The notes under the pieces were generated by a model. The model was not told where the DNA came from. It worked only from the letters and a program-made list of their open reading frames with translations, and did no database searches. Source: Exiguobacterium aurantiacum (GTDB lineage: Bacteria; Bacillota; Bacilli; Exiguobacteriales; Exiguobacteriaceae). Taken from it: a stretch of 64,000 nucleotides of DNA. Position numbers and translations under genes: made by a program. The stretch is taken from contig NZ_MKXO01000003.1 of NCBI RefSeq assembly GCF_001766415.1, positions 124,001 to 188,000 of the forward strand, read 5' to 3'. Shown here one piece after another: positions 34,901 through 43,253 of the stretch (positions within the stretch are counted from its first letter, which is position 1; every line of letters starts with the position of its first letter).

Positions 34901-36138
34901 TCAACCGAGATATTACTCCTGTCTTTTTAGAGGAAACGGCGCTTTTGAATGACAAACCGTTTGAAAGTGGGACGATTTTGACGAAAGAAGGCCTCTATGA
35001 CCTAGTGGTTAAGGACGAGGCGGGGAACGTCACGAAAATCACCTTCACCATCGACAAGACGGCGGTTAAGGTTCTCGGTGTGACAGAAGGTGACACGTAT
35101 CCGTCCGCTCGCCCGACGTTTAGTGAGGGAGAGGCGACATTAAACGGGAAGCCGTTCACTTCGAATCAAGCCATCACGACCGATGGAGACTACTCATTGA
35201 TGGTCACCGATCGAGCTGGAAATCAGACTGTCGTTCGTTTCACGATTGATGCGACACCTCCTGCTTTAAGCGGTTTGACGAAAGGGAAGACACATTACCG
35301 TGAAGTCGCACCCCTCTTTATGGAAGGGACGGCGACACTGAACGGGCAACCGTTTGTATCAGGGACACGTATTTCCCGGGAAGGTATGTACACGCTCCGT
35401 CTCATCGATTCAATCGGAAACGAGACGATTGAGACGTTCACGATTGACCGAACACGGCCTGGCGTCACCGGTGTCACGGCGAACCAACTGACGAACCAAA
35501 CCGTTACGATTCGTTTTAATGAAGGGACGGCGACGCTTAATGGCAAGGCGTTCCGTACGAACACGCAAGTGAGCACCTCTGGTAAATATGCGCTTCGCGT
35601 GACGGATGCAGCGGGCAACTATAGCTCGATTTCCTTCACGATTGACAAGGTCGGTCCAATCAAGCCGACAATCCTCACACTGACGAACAAGTCGACACGG
35701 GTGACCGGTAAGACAGAAGCGGGTGCGACCGTACTGATTACGTATGACGGCCGGACGTACACGACGAAGGCGAGTTCGACCGGTGTCTATGCGTACAACC
35801 TGAAGACGACGAAACCAGGTGCGACCGTCTCCGTCCGGGGGCGCGATGCGGCGGGTAACGTCTCGAGCCTGACGTCGAAGAAAGTGCTCAATACGTTCTC
35901 GACGTTCACGACCAATCCGGTCAAGTCGACGCAAACAATCGTGACCGGCAAAGGGAACCGGGCCGCGACGGTACAGGCGTATGTAGGGACGAAAGCAATC
36001 AGTAAAGCGGTAAAAGTCGATGTGAAAGGGAACTATCGGTTGATGATCCCGAAACAAAAGACAGGGACGGTCATTACGGTGAAGATGACCCAAACCGGCT
36101 ATCAAGAAGTGAAGAAGACGATGAAAGTCGTGAAATGA
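31963..36138 (+). CDS. Large exported repeat protein with Ig-like domains
   Basis: Exported protein of 1391 residues. The start is GTG 31963 after AAGGAGGAAG; the ATG two bases earlier meets a stop at once. A signal peptide (KKFMSLLICTMLLFGVH) is followed by three tandem units of 125 residues (32050-33174), each beginning VDT(I/V)KP and ending NGTQ in the first two. A middle region with short beta-rich repeats follows (TLGQGTVLNGKVYVGGRLRL). Then come six units of about 65 residues with the pattern ATLNGKPF, DGxYxLxVxDxAGN and FxIDxTxP (about residues 840-1230). The C-terminus has two Ig-like modules. I see no LPXTG or S-layer motif, so cell-wall attachment is unclear. Likely an adhesin or surface fibre. 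Confidence 0.85.
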   Translation: MKKFMSLLICTMLLFGVHIDSFSLIVNAQVDTIKPELESISLDKKSVIPGESVGITIDAFDEGSGIRTVDVYYSSPVTVKTKSVRLTLGEDGKYRGQLAMTSNDESGTWIIYHVSIYDNMGNYLEIYNSNHSKVLSSWNKRDFSEYNFELNGTQVDTVKPMLKSIGLDKKSVLPGESVGITIDAFDEGSGIRTVDVYYSSPVTVKTKSVRLTLGEDGKYRGQLAMTSNDESGTWIIYHVSIYDNMGNYLEIYNSNHSKVLSSWNKRDFNEQNFELNGTQVDTIKPELKSISLDKKSVLPWESVGITVDAFDEGSGIRTVDVYYGSPVTAKTKSVRLTLGEDGKYRGQLAMTSNDESGTWIIYYVSIYDNIGNYLTTYNSNHDKVLYSWNKKDFSDYNFDLIEDNTVPIFEKIESTSFELDDDGFQSFTVFTSDNSKLKSVDATFVNESDETMAISSTNVTTDGFNMELPRSAFPKEASTWKLQSLRIKDMNGNETTVTEGLSLTIKTLAAITPIDARIVTSNEKWTNTMVNQDVYIMPGVTLTLGQGTVLNGKVYVGGRLRLTGGVTAYGQVRATYFITGYYTPSQDGMVVISGSNLVYSKAATNQLYDTLPFGLEATPVFEQDGMVSISGSFIPLSTLYLNGEPLQTKANGTFRVDMKAPKDQTLRFSMTDVYGKIHRWSYRVYKTDAPIVTATLDSGIYLKGQMVELTTTDGTIHVTRNDQSSVYEGPFTLDKTVSLSVYAKDEIDRTSETISRRYEVMTIDPVTNRDTSIQGTAEPGTDVTLSLGANTSTVMTDETGRFVFDALRLTNNSMFSIQATHGMLTSDLWTKSIQDVIAPIVTGVSHDQFYAQPVSFTFNEETATLNGNVVTSPVRVETDGTYELVVKDEANNQTTMRFVLDQKAPVLMGVPNGVTNQVVTPTFNEGVALLNGKPFTSGQSITTDGVYTLVVRDKPGNETRQSFKIDRTPPIVSDVKNGSFNRDITPVFLEETALLNDKPFESGTILTKEGLYDLVVKDEAGNVTKITFTIDKTAVKVLGVTEGDTYPSARPTFSEGEATLNGKPFTSNQAITTDGDYSLMVTDRAGNQTVVRFTIDATPPALSGLTKGKTHYREVAPLFMEGTATLNGQPFVSGTRISREGMYTLRLIDSIGNETIETFTIDRTRPGVTGVTANQLTNQTVTIRFNEGTATLNGKAFRTNTQVSTSGKYALRVTDAAGNYSSISFTIDKVGPIKPTILTLTNKSTRVTGKTEAGATVLITYDGRTYTTKASSTGVYAYNLKTTKPGATVSVRGRDAAGNVSSLTSKKVLNTFSTFTTNPVKSTQTIVTGKGNRAATVQAYVGTKAISKAVKVDVKGNYRLMIPKQKTGTVITVKMTQTGYQEVKKTMKVVK
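32050..33174 (+). repeat. Three tandem 375-base coding repeats
   Basis: Units at 32050-32424, 32425-32799 and 32800-33174, each exactly 125 codons. The first two are nearly identical in DNA, including silent sites over long stretches; the third is more diverged towards its end. This indicates recent in-frame duplication, with copy number likely to vary between strains. Confidence 0.92.
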
Positions 36139-36180
36139 CAACAACGCAGGTTGGCGAGATGCCAATCTGCGTTGTTGTCA
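36136..36180 (+). terminator. Terminator of the repeat-protein gene
   Basis: TGACAACAACGCAG (36136-36149) pairs perfectly with CTGCGTTGTTGTCA (36167-36180), with further pairing of GTTGGC and GCCAAT inside. The stem begins at the stop codon. The T tract is short (CTTT). Confidence 0.8.
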
Positions 36181-36270
36181 CTTTAGGGATAAGGAAGGGC
36201 ACTTGGATTATGTAGATACCATAGGCGGGATATGTGAAACAGACTCAGTCGGTCATCGTCAAATAACCGT

Positions 36271-36302
36271 ACCGGATGAAGCCAATGCTTCATCCGGTTT
36301 TT
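36271..36302 (+). terminator. Second hairpin with T tract before the membrane protein gene
   Basis: ACCGGATGAAG (36271-36281) pairs with CTTCATCCGGT (36288-36298), followed by TTTT. It lies about 90 bases after the previous terminator with no gene between, and may back it up or be left from a lost gene. Confidence 0.8.
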
Positions 36303-36361
36303 GAAACCAATCGAACGAACGCCCGTATACAGATTAACGACTTGAAAAGGAGCGCTGACCT

Positions 36362-36817
36362 ATGAAACGCGAACAACATATCCGCCGCCTCGTCGACTAC
36401 GCACGGCAAGGCAAAGCAAAAGCGATTATGATCGGAGCCGGTTCCATCTTCCTGACGAGCACGTTCCTGCGAACGGACGACCTCTCGCAACCGCTCCTCA
36501 TAGGACTCGGTTTCCTCGGCGTCGTCCCGCTGCTCGTGCGTGAATGGAAACTCGGGACAATCCGGAGTACGTTCAACGATGACGCGACGTATCAACGGCT
36601 CATCCGCTTCCCGTTTTGGCTGACGCTGTTTGGCCTCCTTGTCTTGTACGCGTTGCTTGGGTGGTTTGAAACCGGCTCGCCGGGGACGTCGTTCTTTCTA
36701 GCGCTCGGTGTCCTGTTGCTTGGCATGTTCGGCCTTCAACGCGCCTTCGACCGCGTCATCTTAAAACTCGAACCCGACTACATCACCGACCGCGAACTGC
36801 AGCGCGAACTGAACTGA
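36362..36817 (+). CDS. Small membrane protein
   Basis: A 151-residue protein with a basic N-terminus and four hydrophobic segments (GAGSIFLTSTFL; LLIGLGFLGVVPLLV; FWLTLFGLLVLYALLGW; FFLALGVLLLGMFGL). It starts after AAAGGAG and is enclosed by terminators, so it forms a single-gene unit. The C-terminal tail is charged and cytoplasmic or external. I do not recognise the family. GC-rich codon use agrees with the host. Confidence 0.75.
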   Translation: MKREQHIRRLVDYARQGKAKAIMIGAGSIFLTSTFLRTDDLSQPLLIGLGFLGVVPLLVREWKLGTIRSTFNDDATYQRLIRFPFWLTLFGLLVLYALLGWFETGSPGTSFFLALGVLLLGMFGLQRAFDRVILKLEPDYITDRELQRELN

Positions 36818-36819
36818 TC

Positions 36820-36849
36820 GACCGTCTCCTCGCGAGGCGGTCTTTTTTT
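36820..36849 (+). terminator. Terminator of the small membrane protein gene
   Basis: GACCGTCTC (36820-36828) pairs with GAGGCGGTC (36834-36842), followed by seven T. It isolates the gene from the capsule operon. Confidence 0.9.
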
Positions 36850-37024
36850 AGGTCCAAGTTCCCAAAAAGACAAAGAACGAAACGGAACGGCAACATGACA
36901 TGATGTTGCGAAAAAATGATAAATGATTCCCTCCGATTGTCAAGATGAACAGGGAAAGAACGTATTACGGTAGACTCATGCCTTATTTCTGTCGTCCATT
37001 TTGTCTATAAGGAGGGAAACATTC

Positions 37025-37783
37025 ATGAATCAGCAAACGACGATCGTCGGTGATCTCGTCGAGGTACTTAAGAAAAGCAAGTGGTTACTCGTACCGTTCA
37101 TCCTGCTCGGCGGGCTCGCTGCTTATTATGTAAGCACGGCGTTCATCCAACCGACGTACGAGGCCTCGACGCAAGTGCTCTTAGTGACCGAACAAGAAGG
37201 CGACCGCGTCGACAGCTCGGAAGTGCTCTCGTCGCTCTCGCTCGTCAATACGTACCGGGTCATCATGAAGAGCCCGGCCATCTTGAACGAAGTGACAGAG
37301 CGCGTCCCGAACGCGCCAGACCCGATCAGTGACGCGCTCACGGTCGAGAGTGAGGAAGAGTCGCAAGTCATCAGCGTCGTCATCACCCATACGGACGCGA
37401 CGGTGGCGGCCGAGACGGCGAACGTCATCAGCGAAGTGTTCGCGGACGAGATCCCGGACCTGATGAACATCGACAACGTCCGCATCTTGTCACCGGCTGA
37501 AGTGCCGCTCAACCCGGTGTCGCCGAACATTCTCGTCAATACAATGATCGGTATGTTCGTCGGCTTGTTCTTCGGCGGGCTGATCGGTCTCTTACGCTAC
37601 GTGTTCGACAAACGGATCCAAAACGAACAAGAGGCGGAACGGCTGTTAGACCTTCCCGTCATCGGATCGGTGCCGGTCATCGAACGGCGTGACATGAAAC
37701 CGAAAAAAATAAAAACGAACACCCCTAAAGGGAAAGGAGAGGTCCCTCATGTTTCTGAGAAAAAAGAACGACAATCTTCCTGA
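37025..37783 (+). CDS. Capsule chain-length/kinase-adaptor protein (Wzz family)
   Basis: A 252-residue membrane protein of the CapA/YveK/TkmA type. Two membrane segments (WLLVPFILLGGLAAYYV at about 23-39, and NTMIGMFVGLFFGGLIGLL at about 170-188) bracket an extracellular domain; proline-rich PLNPVSPN precedes the second. The cytoplasmic C-terminus activates the tyrosine kinase encoded next, whose gene overlaps by 35 bases. ATG 37025 follows AAGGAGGG; an upstream in-frame ATG has no site. It is the first gene of the capsule operon, after a leader of about 175 bases. Confidence 0.88.
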   Translation: MNQQTTIVGDLVEVLKKSKWLLVPFILLGGLAAYYVSTAFIQPTYEASTQVLLVTEQEGDRVDSSEVLSSLSLVNTYRVIMKSPAILNEVTERVPNAPDPISDALTVESEEESQVISVVITHTDATVAAETANVISEVFADEIPDLMNIDNVRILSPAEVPLNPVSPNILVNTMIGMFVGLFFGGLIGLLRYVFDKRIQNEQEAERLLDLPVIGSVPVIERRDMKPKKIKTNTPKGKGEVPHVSEKKERQSS

Positions 37784-38444
37784 TTACGGGCAGCGTGATT
37801 TGATCACGCTCGCCAATCCGAAGTCGCCGATCTCGGAGCAGTATCGGACGATCCGGACGAACCTCGAGTTCACGTCGATCGGTCAGAAGCTACAGATGAT
37901 CAACGTCACATCAGCCTCGACCGGGGAAGGGAAGTCGACGACCGCGGCGAACCTCGCCGTCGTCTACGCACAGCTCGGAAAGCGTGTCCTTCTCATCGAC
38001 TGTGACCTTCGTAAACCGACGGCGCAGTTCACGTTCAACCTCTCGTCCCAAGCCGGGCTATCGACGATTCTCGTCGGACGGATCTCGCTCGAGCGGGCCA
38101 TTCAAAAGACGGGCGTCGAGCGGTTGTCGCTCCTCACCGCAGGACCGATCCCGCCGAATCCGACCGAGCTCATCGCTTCTGACCAGATGGTCGAACTGCT
38201 CGATGAGGTGCGCCGGCAATACGATATCGTCATCCTCGACGCACCGCCGATGATGCAAGTGGCGGACGCCCGTCTGCTCGCAAAAATCGCCGACGGCACG
38301 ATCCTTGTCATCAGCTGCGAAAATTCAGAGCGCCAACTCGTCGTGAAAGCGAAAGAACAGCTCGAGCGGACCGGGACGCATATGCTCGGCCTCGTCTTGA
38401 ACAAGCGGAAGAGCAGACGGCATAAGTATTACGCGTACGAGTGA
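37749..38444 (+). CDS. Capsule tyrosine-protein kinase (BY-kinase)
   Basis: Cytoplasmic BY-kinase of 231 residues. Walker A is ASTGEGKST (56-64), Walker A' is LLIDCD (81-86) and Walker B is IVILDAPP (about 155-162). The C-terminal tyrosine cluster YYAYE is short, with three tyrosines. Such kinases phosphorylate themselves and control polymer length and export together with the adaptor protein. The gene overlaps the adaptor gene. The usual partner phosphatase (CpsB/Wzb) is not present in the operon. UDP-glucose dehydrogenases are known targets of this family, and one lies at 58863. Confidence 0.92.
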   Translation: MFLRKKNDNLPDYGQRDLITLANPKSPISEQYRTIRTNLEFTSIGQKLQMINVTSASTGEGKSTTAANLAVVYAQLGKRVLLIDCDLRKPTAQFTFNLSSQAGLSTILVGRISLERAIQKTGVERLSLLTAGPIPPNPTELIASDQMVELLDEVRRQYDIVILDAPPMMQVADARLLAKIADGTILVISCENSERQLVVKAKEQLERTGTHMLGLVLNKRKSRRHKYYAYE

Positions 38445-38454
38445 GGTGGCGACG

Positions 38455-39672
38455 ATGAAGATTCTCCATATTAACGCGATCAACGACGTGAAGAGCACTG
38501 GACGAATCTGTAAAGAACTCGCATCTGTCCATCACGACTGCGGACACGAGACGCGTGTCGCCCACTCGACGGGACCGGTCACCGAGGCGAGTTACGTCAT
38601 CGGCGATCCCGTAGACGTGAAGATACACGCGCTGCACGCCCGGCTCACCGGACGGCAAGGCTACGCCTCGAAGCTCGCGACGGAGAATTTGGTCCGTGAC
38701 ATCGAGCGCTACACCCCGGACGTCGTCCATCTCCATAACTTGCATGCCAATTACGTTCATCTCAGGACGTTGTTCGAATACTTGGCCGCACGCGACATCC
38801 CGACCGTGTTGACGCTCCATGACTGCTGGTTCTTCACCGGCAAATGCACGCATTACACGACGGTCGGGTGCAACAAGTGGCAACACGGCTGCGGCGACTG
38901 CCCGCAACTTCGGGACGATATCCCGAGCTGGCTGTTCGACCGGACGAGCGAGATGCTCGAAGACAAGCGTCGCTGGTTGACGGCGATCCCGCGCCTCGCC
39001 GTCGTCGGGGTCTCCGACTGGATCACGACCGAGGCGCGCTTTTCGTTCCTCCGACACGCTGCCGTATTGCGCCGGATTCATAACTGGGTCGACCTCGACG
39101 TGTTTCGTCCGGTCGACGCGACCGAGCTCCGGGCACGGCTTCAGTTGGCCGACAAGATGGTGCTTCTCGGTGTCGCGAGCACGTGGAGTGAGGCGAAAGG
39201 GCTCGGTGCCTTCCTCGACCTCGCGGCGGCACGTCCGAACGACGCATTTCTCTTGATCGGCCGGCTTGACGACACAGAGCTCCCGGACAACGTCATCCAC
39301 GTCAACGAGACGAACGACGCCCGTGAGCTCGCCCGCTACTACGCGCTCGCCGACGTGTTCCTCAACTTATCGGAACAGGAGTCGTTCGGCAACGTCACGG
39401 TCGAGGCGATGGCGTGCGGGACGCCGGTGCTCGTCTTGGACGCGACCGCGAGCCCTGAACTCGTCACAGATGACACTGGTATCGTCGTCGCGACACGGGG
39501 ACTCGCCGATTTGAATTACGGGATCGAGCGCATCTTTGCCCGTGGCAAACGGTCGTACAAAGACGCGTGCGTCACCCATGCCCGGACGAACTTTGCGCTC
39601 CGTGACCGCGCCGTCGACTACTTGGACGTCTATGCGGCGCTCCGACACGAGAAAGTGAGGAATATTCTATGA
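38455..39672 (+). CDS. Glycosyltransferase family 4 protein (WcaC-like)
   Basis: A 405-residue GT4-type enzyme with a GT-B fold. The N-terminal part (ILHINAINDVKSTGR) and the segment THYTTVGCNKWQHGC-GDCP are typical of colanic-acid WcaC-like transferases, with a cysteine cluster. The C-terminal domain has LSEQESFGNVTVEAMACGTPV, carrying the donor-binding glutamates. It adds a sugar from a nucleotide donor to the lipid-linked repeat unit at the cytoplasmic membrane. ATG 38455 is preferred; the GTG 9 bases upstream lies in the GAGGTGG ribosome site. The stop overlaps the next gene by ATGA. Confidence 0.88.
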   Translation: MKILHINAINDVKSTGRICKELASVHHDCGHETRVAHSTGPVTEASYVIGDPVDVKIHALHARLTGRQGYASKLATENLVRDIERYTPDVVHLHNLHANYVHLRTLFEYLAARDIPTVLTLHDCWFFTGKCTHYTTVGCNKWQHGCGDCPQLRDDIPSWLFDRTSEMLEDKRRWLTAIPRLAVVGVSDWITTEARFSFLRHAAVLRRIHNWVDLDVFRPVDATELRARLQLADKMVLLGVASTWSEAKGLGAFLDLAAARPNDAFLLIGRLDDTELPDNVIHVNETNDARELARYYALADVFLNLSEQESFGNVTVEAMACGTPVLVLDATASPELVTDDTGIVVATRGLADLNYGIERIFARGKRSYKDACVTHARTNFALRDRAVDYLDVYAALRHEKVRNIL

Positions 39673-40595
39673 AACCACTCGTCTCGATCATCATCCCGGT
39701 GTATAACGGGAGCAACTATTTGGCCGAATGTATCGACAGCGCCCTGGCCCAGACGTATACGCACATCGAAATCATCGTCGTCAACGACGGCTCGACCGAC
39801 GGAGGGAAGACGGCCGCCGTCGCTAAGACCTACGGCGACCGGATCCGTTACATCGAGCAAGTGAACGGCGGCGTCTCGAGCGCGCTCAACCGTGGGATCG
39901 ACGAGATGCGCGGTGACTTCTTCTCTTGGCTCAGCCACGACGACTTGTACGCCCCGCGGAAGATCGAGGCGCAGCTCGAGACGCTCGAGCGGGAAAAACT
40001 CGACCCGTCACGGACGATCCTCGTCACCGGCACCCGCTTCATCGACGAACACGGGGCCCCGATCCGGCGTTACCAGCGCAAGTTCACCGGGCTATATCAA
40101 GCGGGTGATATGTTCCGTCACTTGATGCTGACGTCGAGCCTGAACGGTTGTGCGCTCCTCATCCCACGCGCGGCGTTCGCAATGCGGCGCTTCTCGCAGG
40201 AGGACCGGTTCATCCAAGATTGGATGTGTTGGATCGGGTTCGCGCTTGACGGGTTTGACTACTATTTGACGGATGAGCCGCTCGTTCTGTCCCGGATTCA
40301 CGGGGCCCAACAGACGAAAAAGATTGCCCACCGTGCCGAAATCGAGTCGGACCGCTACCTCAGCCAGTTACTCCTTGACGTCGAGCGCCGTCCGGACGCG
40401 GGTACGCTCATCCCGATCATCTTGCGCCATACGTTCAAAGAAGACGCGGCGGCGGTGCGTGAAGCGTATCTCGCGACCCGGGACGTGCGTGACTATTTCA
40501 GTCCGTTCGAACATGGGCGTCTGCGGTTCAACGGACTGTTGATCTCGAACTTGCTGTCGCTCTATCGGGGCGTCACGAACCTCATCTATCGTTAG
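39669..40595 (+). CDS. Glycosyltransferase family 2 protein
   Basis: A 308-residue GT-A type transferase. The nucleotide-binding start is VSIIIPVYNGSNYL, followed by VNDGSTDGG and the metal-binding SHDDLYAP (residues about 90-97). It should add one sugar of the repeat unit. It overlaps the preceding GT4 gene by four bases. The C-terminus has a hydrophobic segment (FNGLLISNLLSLYRGV), perhaps membrane-associated. Donor and linkage cannot be told from sequence. Confidence 0.88.
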   Translation: MKPLVSIIIPVYNGSNYLAECIDSALAQTYTHIEIIVVNDGSTDGGKTAAVAKTYGDRIRYIEQVNGGVSSALNRGIDEMRGDFFSWLSHDDLYAPRKIEAQLETLEREKLDPSRTILVTGTRFIDEHGAPIRRYQRKFTGLYQAGDMFRHLMLTSSLNGCALLIPRAAFAMRRFSQEDRFIQDWMCWIGFALDGFDYYLTDEPLVLSRIHGAQQTKKIAHRAEIESDRYLSQLLLDVERRPDAGTLIPIILRHTFKEDAAAVREAYLATRDVRDYFSPFEHGRLRFNGLLISNLLSLYRGVTNLIYR

Positions 40596-40610
40596 AAAAG
40601 AGGCGACCTC

Positions 40611-41660
40611 ATGACCATCTATCTCGTCAACATCGCACTGCTCGTCCTCTGGGCGATGCTGCTCATGCGTTCTGACACGACTTACAGGCGCGGTTGGTTC
40701 GTGACGTTCGCGACCGTCCAGTGGATCGTCTTGTCGGGATTTCGTCACATCTCGGTCGGGGACGACACGGCGCAATACGGAGCGCTTTTCCTTGCGACGA
40801 AGCCGTTGCCGCTCGAAGCGCTGACGCAGGACTTCTTTACCATCGTCTTCACCGAGAGCGAGGACCCGGGCTATTATTTGTTCCAACGGCTCACCCAGTT
40901 CGTCATCTCGGACTATCAACTGTATCTCGTCTTGATCGCCGTCATCTTCATGGTGCCGCTCGGTTACTTCATCTATAAATATTCGAGCGAGCCGCTCATC
41001 AGCTTTTTACTCTTCTCGGTCCTGTTTTATGAATTTTTCGCCGTGACGGGGTTACGCCAGACGGTGGCGACGGCGCTCGTCGTCCTCATCGGTTATCACT
41101 TCGTCAGGGCCCGCAAGCTCCTACTGTTTCTCGTCCTCGTGTTCGTCGCCATGACGATCCATAAGTCGGCGCTCGTGTTCTTGCCGTTTTATTTCTTGGC
41201 GAACCGGCAACTGACGAAAGCGTACATTCTCGGCATGCTCGGCTTCATCGCCGCCTTGTTCGTGTTTCGGGGCCCGTTCTTTGAGATGTTGGTGACGTTA
41301 TCTGGCTACGACACGTATGACTACATGAATGGTGCGGGTGCGATCAACTTCAGCGTCATGCTCCTGTTCGTCCTGTTCGTCGCCTTATGGCGGCGCGATG
41401 AGATCTTGGCGAACAACCCGTCGGCGACGCATTACTTTAACGCATTGTTCCTCGCGGCATGCTTCTTGCCGCTCACGTTCATCAACCCGTCGATGATGCG
41501 ACTCGTCCAATACTTCACGCTGTTCTTGATTCTGATGATCCCGGAGATCCTCAAGACGTTCGAGCGGCGCGAACGATTGCTCGTCTATTACGCGGCGGTG
41601 ACGCTTTTAGTCTTGTTGTTCCTGCAGGACGCACCGGTGTATACGTTCTTCTGGCAGTAA
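40611..41660 (+). CDS. EpsG-type polysaccharide polymerase
   Basis: A 349-residue membrane protein with about ten hydrophobic segments. The EpsG family pattern is seen at the N-terminus (SGFRHISVGDDTAQY) and in the middle (FAVTGLRQTVATAL, then HKSALVFLPFYF). These proteins fill the Wzy role, joining lipid-linked repeat units outside the membrane. The gene stands between glycosyltransferases and the flippase, as expected for a Wzy-type pathway. Confidence 0.88.
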   Translation: MTIYLVNIALLVLWAMLLMRSDTTYRRGWFVTFATVQWIVLSGFRHISVGDDTAQYGALFLATKPLPLEALTQDFFTIVFTESEDPGYYLFQRLTQFVISDYQLYLVLIAVIFMVPLGYFIYKYSSEPLISFLLFSVLFYEFFAVTGLRQTVATALVVLIGYHFVRARKLLLFLVLVFVAMTIHKSALVFLPFYFLANRQLTKAYILGMLGFIAALFVFRGPFFEMLVTLSGYDTYDYMNGAGAINFSVMLLFVLFVALWRRDEILANNPSATHYFNALFLAACFLPLTFINPSMMRLVQYFTLFLILMIPEILKTFERRERLLVYYAAVTLLVLLFLQDAPVYTFFWQ

Positions 41661-41679
41661 GGAAGAGAGGTGGAAACAC

Positions 41680-43242
41680 ATGTCGACACGCGTCGAGCCC
41701 GATGAGGCCGCGAGCACGCGCAAAATCAAATACGGGGCAGCGATGTCGTATACGCAAATCTTTTTCGGCATCTTGTCCGGATTGATCTATACGCCGTGGA
41801 TGATCCAGGAGATCGGTCAAGCGAACTACGGGCTCTACATGCTCACCATCTCGCTGATCAGCATGTTCGCGATGGACTTCGGGCTCGACGCGGCCGTATC
41901 CCGGTTCATGAGCAAATACATGGCCGAAGGGGACGAGGATAAGGCGGCACGCTTCCTCGGCGTCGCCTATAAACTGTTCACCGTCATCGGCTTCGTCTTG
42001 TTCATCATCCTCGCGGTCGTCTATTTCTTCCTCGACTCGGTATACGCGGGGCTGACCGCGGCCGAGCTCGACAAGTTGAAAGTCCTGTACGTCGTCGCCG
42101 GTCTGTTCATCGTCATGTCATTCCCGGCAAAACCGTTCACGGGCATCCTTGTCTCACATGAGTACTTCTTGTTCTCGAGCGCGCTCCAGTTGACAGAAAA
42201 GATCGCGACCGTCGCCCTCATGGTGACGGCGCTCCTCCTCGGATACGGGCTGTATGCGCTCGTCCTCGTCACCGCGTTCGTCGGCACGCTCGTGCTCATC
42301 ATCGAATACATCTTTATCCATCGGAAGACGACGGTCCGCGCGAACTTCCGTGAACGCGACAAAGGAATTTATAAAGACATCTTCGGCTTCATGACATGGA
42401 GCACGGTCACGCTCGTCGCCCAACGCTTCATCCTCAACATCACGCCGAGCCTGCTCGGGATGCTCGCCGGCAGTGCCTCGATCGCCTTGTTCTCGATCGG
42501 GATGGTCATCGAAGGGTACGTCTGGACGATCGCGTCGGCGCTCGGTTTCTTGTTCTTGCCGAAAGTGAGCCGGATGCTCACGCGTGACGACAGGGGAGGA
42601 ATCGCCGTCTTGTTCGTCCGGATCGGCCGCATCCAGCTCTATATCGTCGGATTGATCGTCACGTCGTTCTTCGTCCTCGGGCAAGAGTTCATGCGGCTCT
42701 GGGTCGGCGAGGCGTTTCGTGACTCATATTACGTCGCGCTCCTCCTTATCGCCCCGAGCCTCATCACATTGACACAAGACATCGGCAACACGACGCTCAT
42801 CGCCGAGAACAAAGTGAAATATCGGGCTTACGCGTCGCTCATCGTCGCCTGTATCAGCATCACGTTATCTCCGCTCCTCATCCCGATTTACGGGCCGATC
42901 GGGGCGGCTGTCGCCATCTGTATCGGCAATATCGTCGGGCTCGTCGTCTACATGAACTTCGTCTACAGCCGTGTGCTCAAACTCGACATCGGGCTATTTT
43001 TCCGGTCATGCCACATGAAGCTTCTTCCGGCGCTCGCGCTCTATACGGTCATCGGCTGGGGCATCCAACAGCTGTTCCCGGCGTCGAACCTGTTCGCCTT
43101 CGCCTTGAAAGGGGGCGTGCTCGTCGTCCTCTATGGCATCATCATGTGGTTCCTCGCGTTTGATGACAGCGAGAAAGCACTCGTCCATCAAGTGTTCGCC
43201 CAAGTGAAGATCCGCATCCTATCCATCCACCATACTTCTTAG
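41680..43242 (+). CDS. Repeat-unit flippase (Wzx family)
   Basis: A 520-residue membrane protein with 12-14 predicted helices of the MVF/polysaccharide transporter type. It begins with KIKYGAAMSYTQIFFGILSG and has LGLxxAVSRFMSKYMAEGDEDKA-like features (here DFGLDAAVSRF) typical for Wzx. It would flip the undecaprenyl-linked repeat unit to the outer face. It follows the polymerase by 19 bases with AAGAGAGGTGG. GC-rich, unlike the flippase fragment at the window start. Confidence 0.92.
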   Translation: MSTRVEPDEAASTRKIKYGAAMSYTQIFFGILSGLIYTPWMIQEIGQANYGLYMLTISLISMFAMDFGLDAAVSRFMSKYMAEGDEDKAARFLGVAYKLFTVIGFVLFIILAVVYFFLDSVYAGLTAAELDKLKVLYVVAGLFIVMSFPAKPFTGILVSHEYFLFSSALQLTEKIATVALMVTALLLGYGLYALVLVTAFVGTLVLIIEYIFIHRKTTVRANFRERDKGIYKDIFGFMTWSTVTLVAQRFILNITPSLLGMLAGSASIALFSIGMVIEGYVWTIASALGFLFLPKVSRMLTRDDRGGIAVLFVRIGRIQLYIVGLIVTSFFVLGQEFMRLWVGEAFRDSYYVALLLIAPSLITLTQDIGNTTLIAENKVKYRAYASLIVACISITLSPLLIPIYGPIGAAVAICIGNIVGLVVYMNFVYSRVLKLDIGLFFRSCHMKLLPALALYTVIGWGIQQLFPASNLFAFALKGGVLVVLYGIIMWFLAFDDSEKALVHQVFAQVKIRILSIHHTS

Positions 43243-43253
43243 GAGGGAACGTT

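Noticed and set aside
38311-39300. 329-codon open frame opposite the kinase and GT4 genes
   Set aside because: Arginine- and aspartate-rich shadow of GC-rich genes with clear families on the plus strand; no start context.
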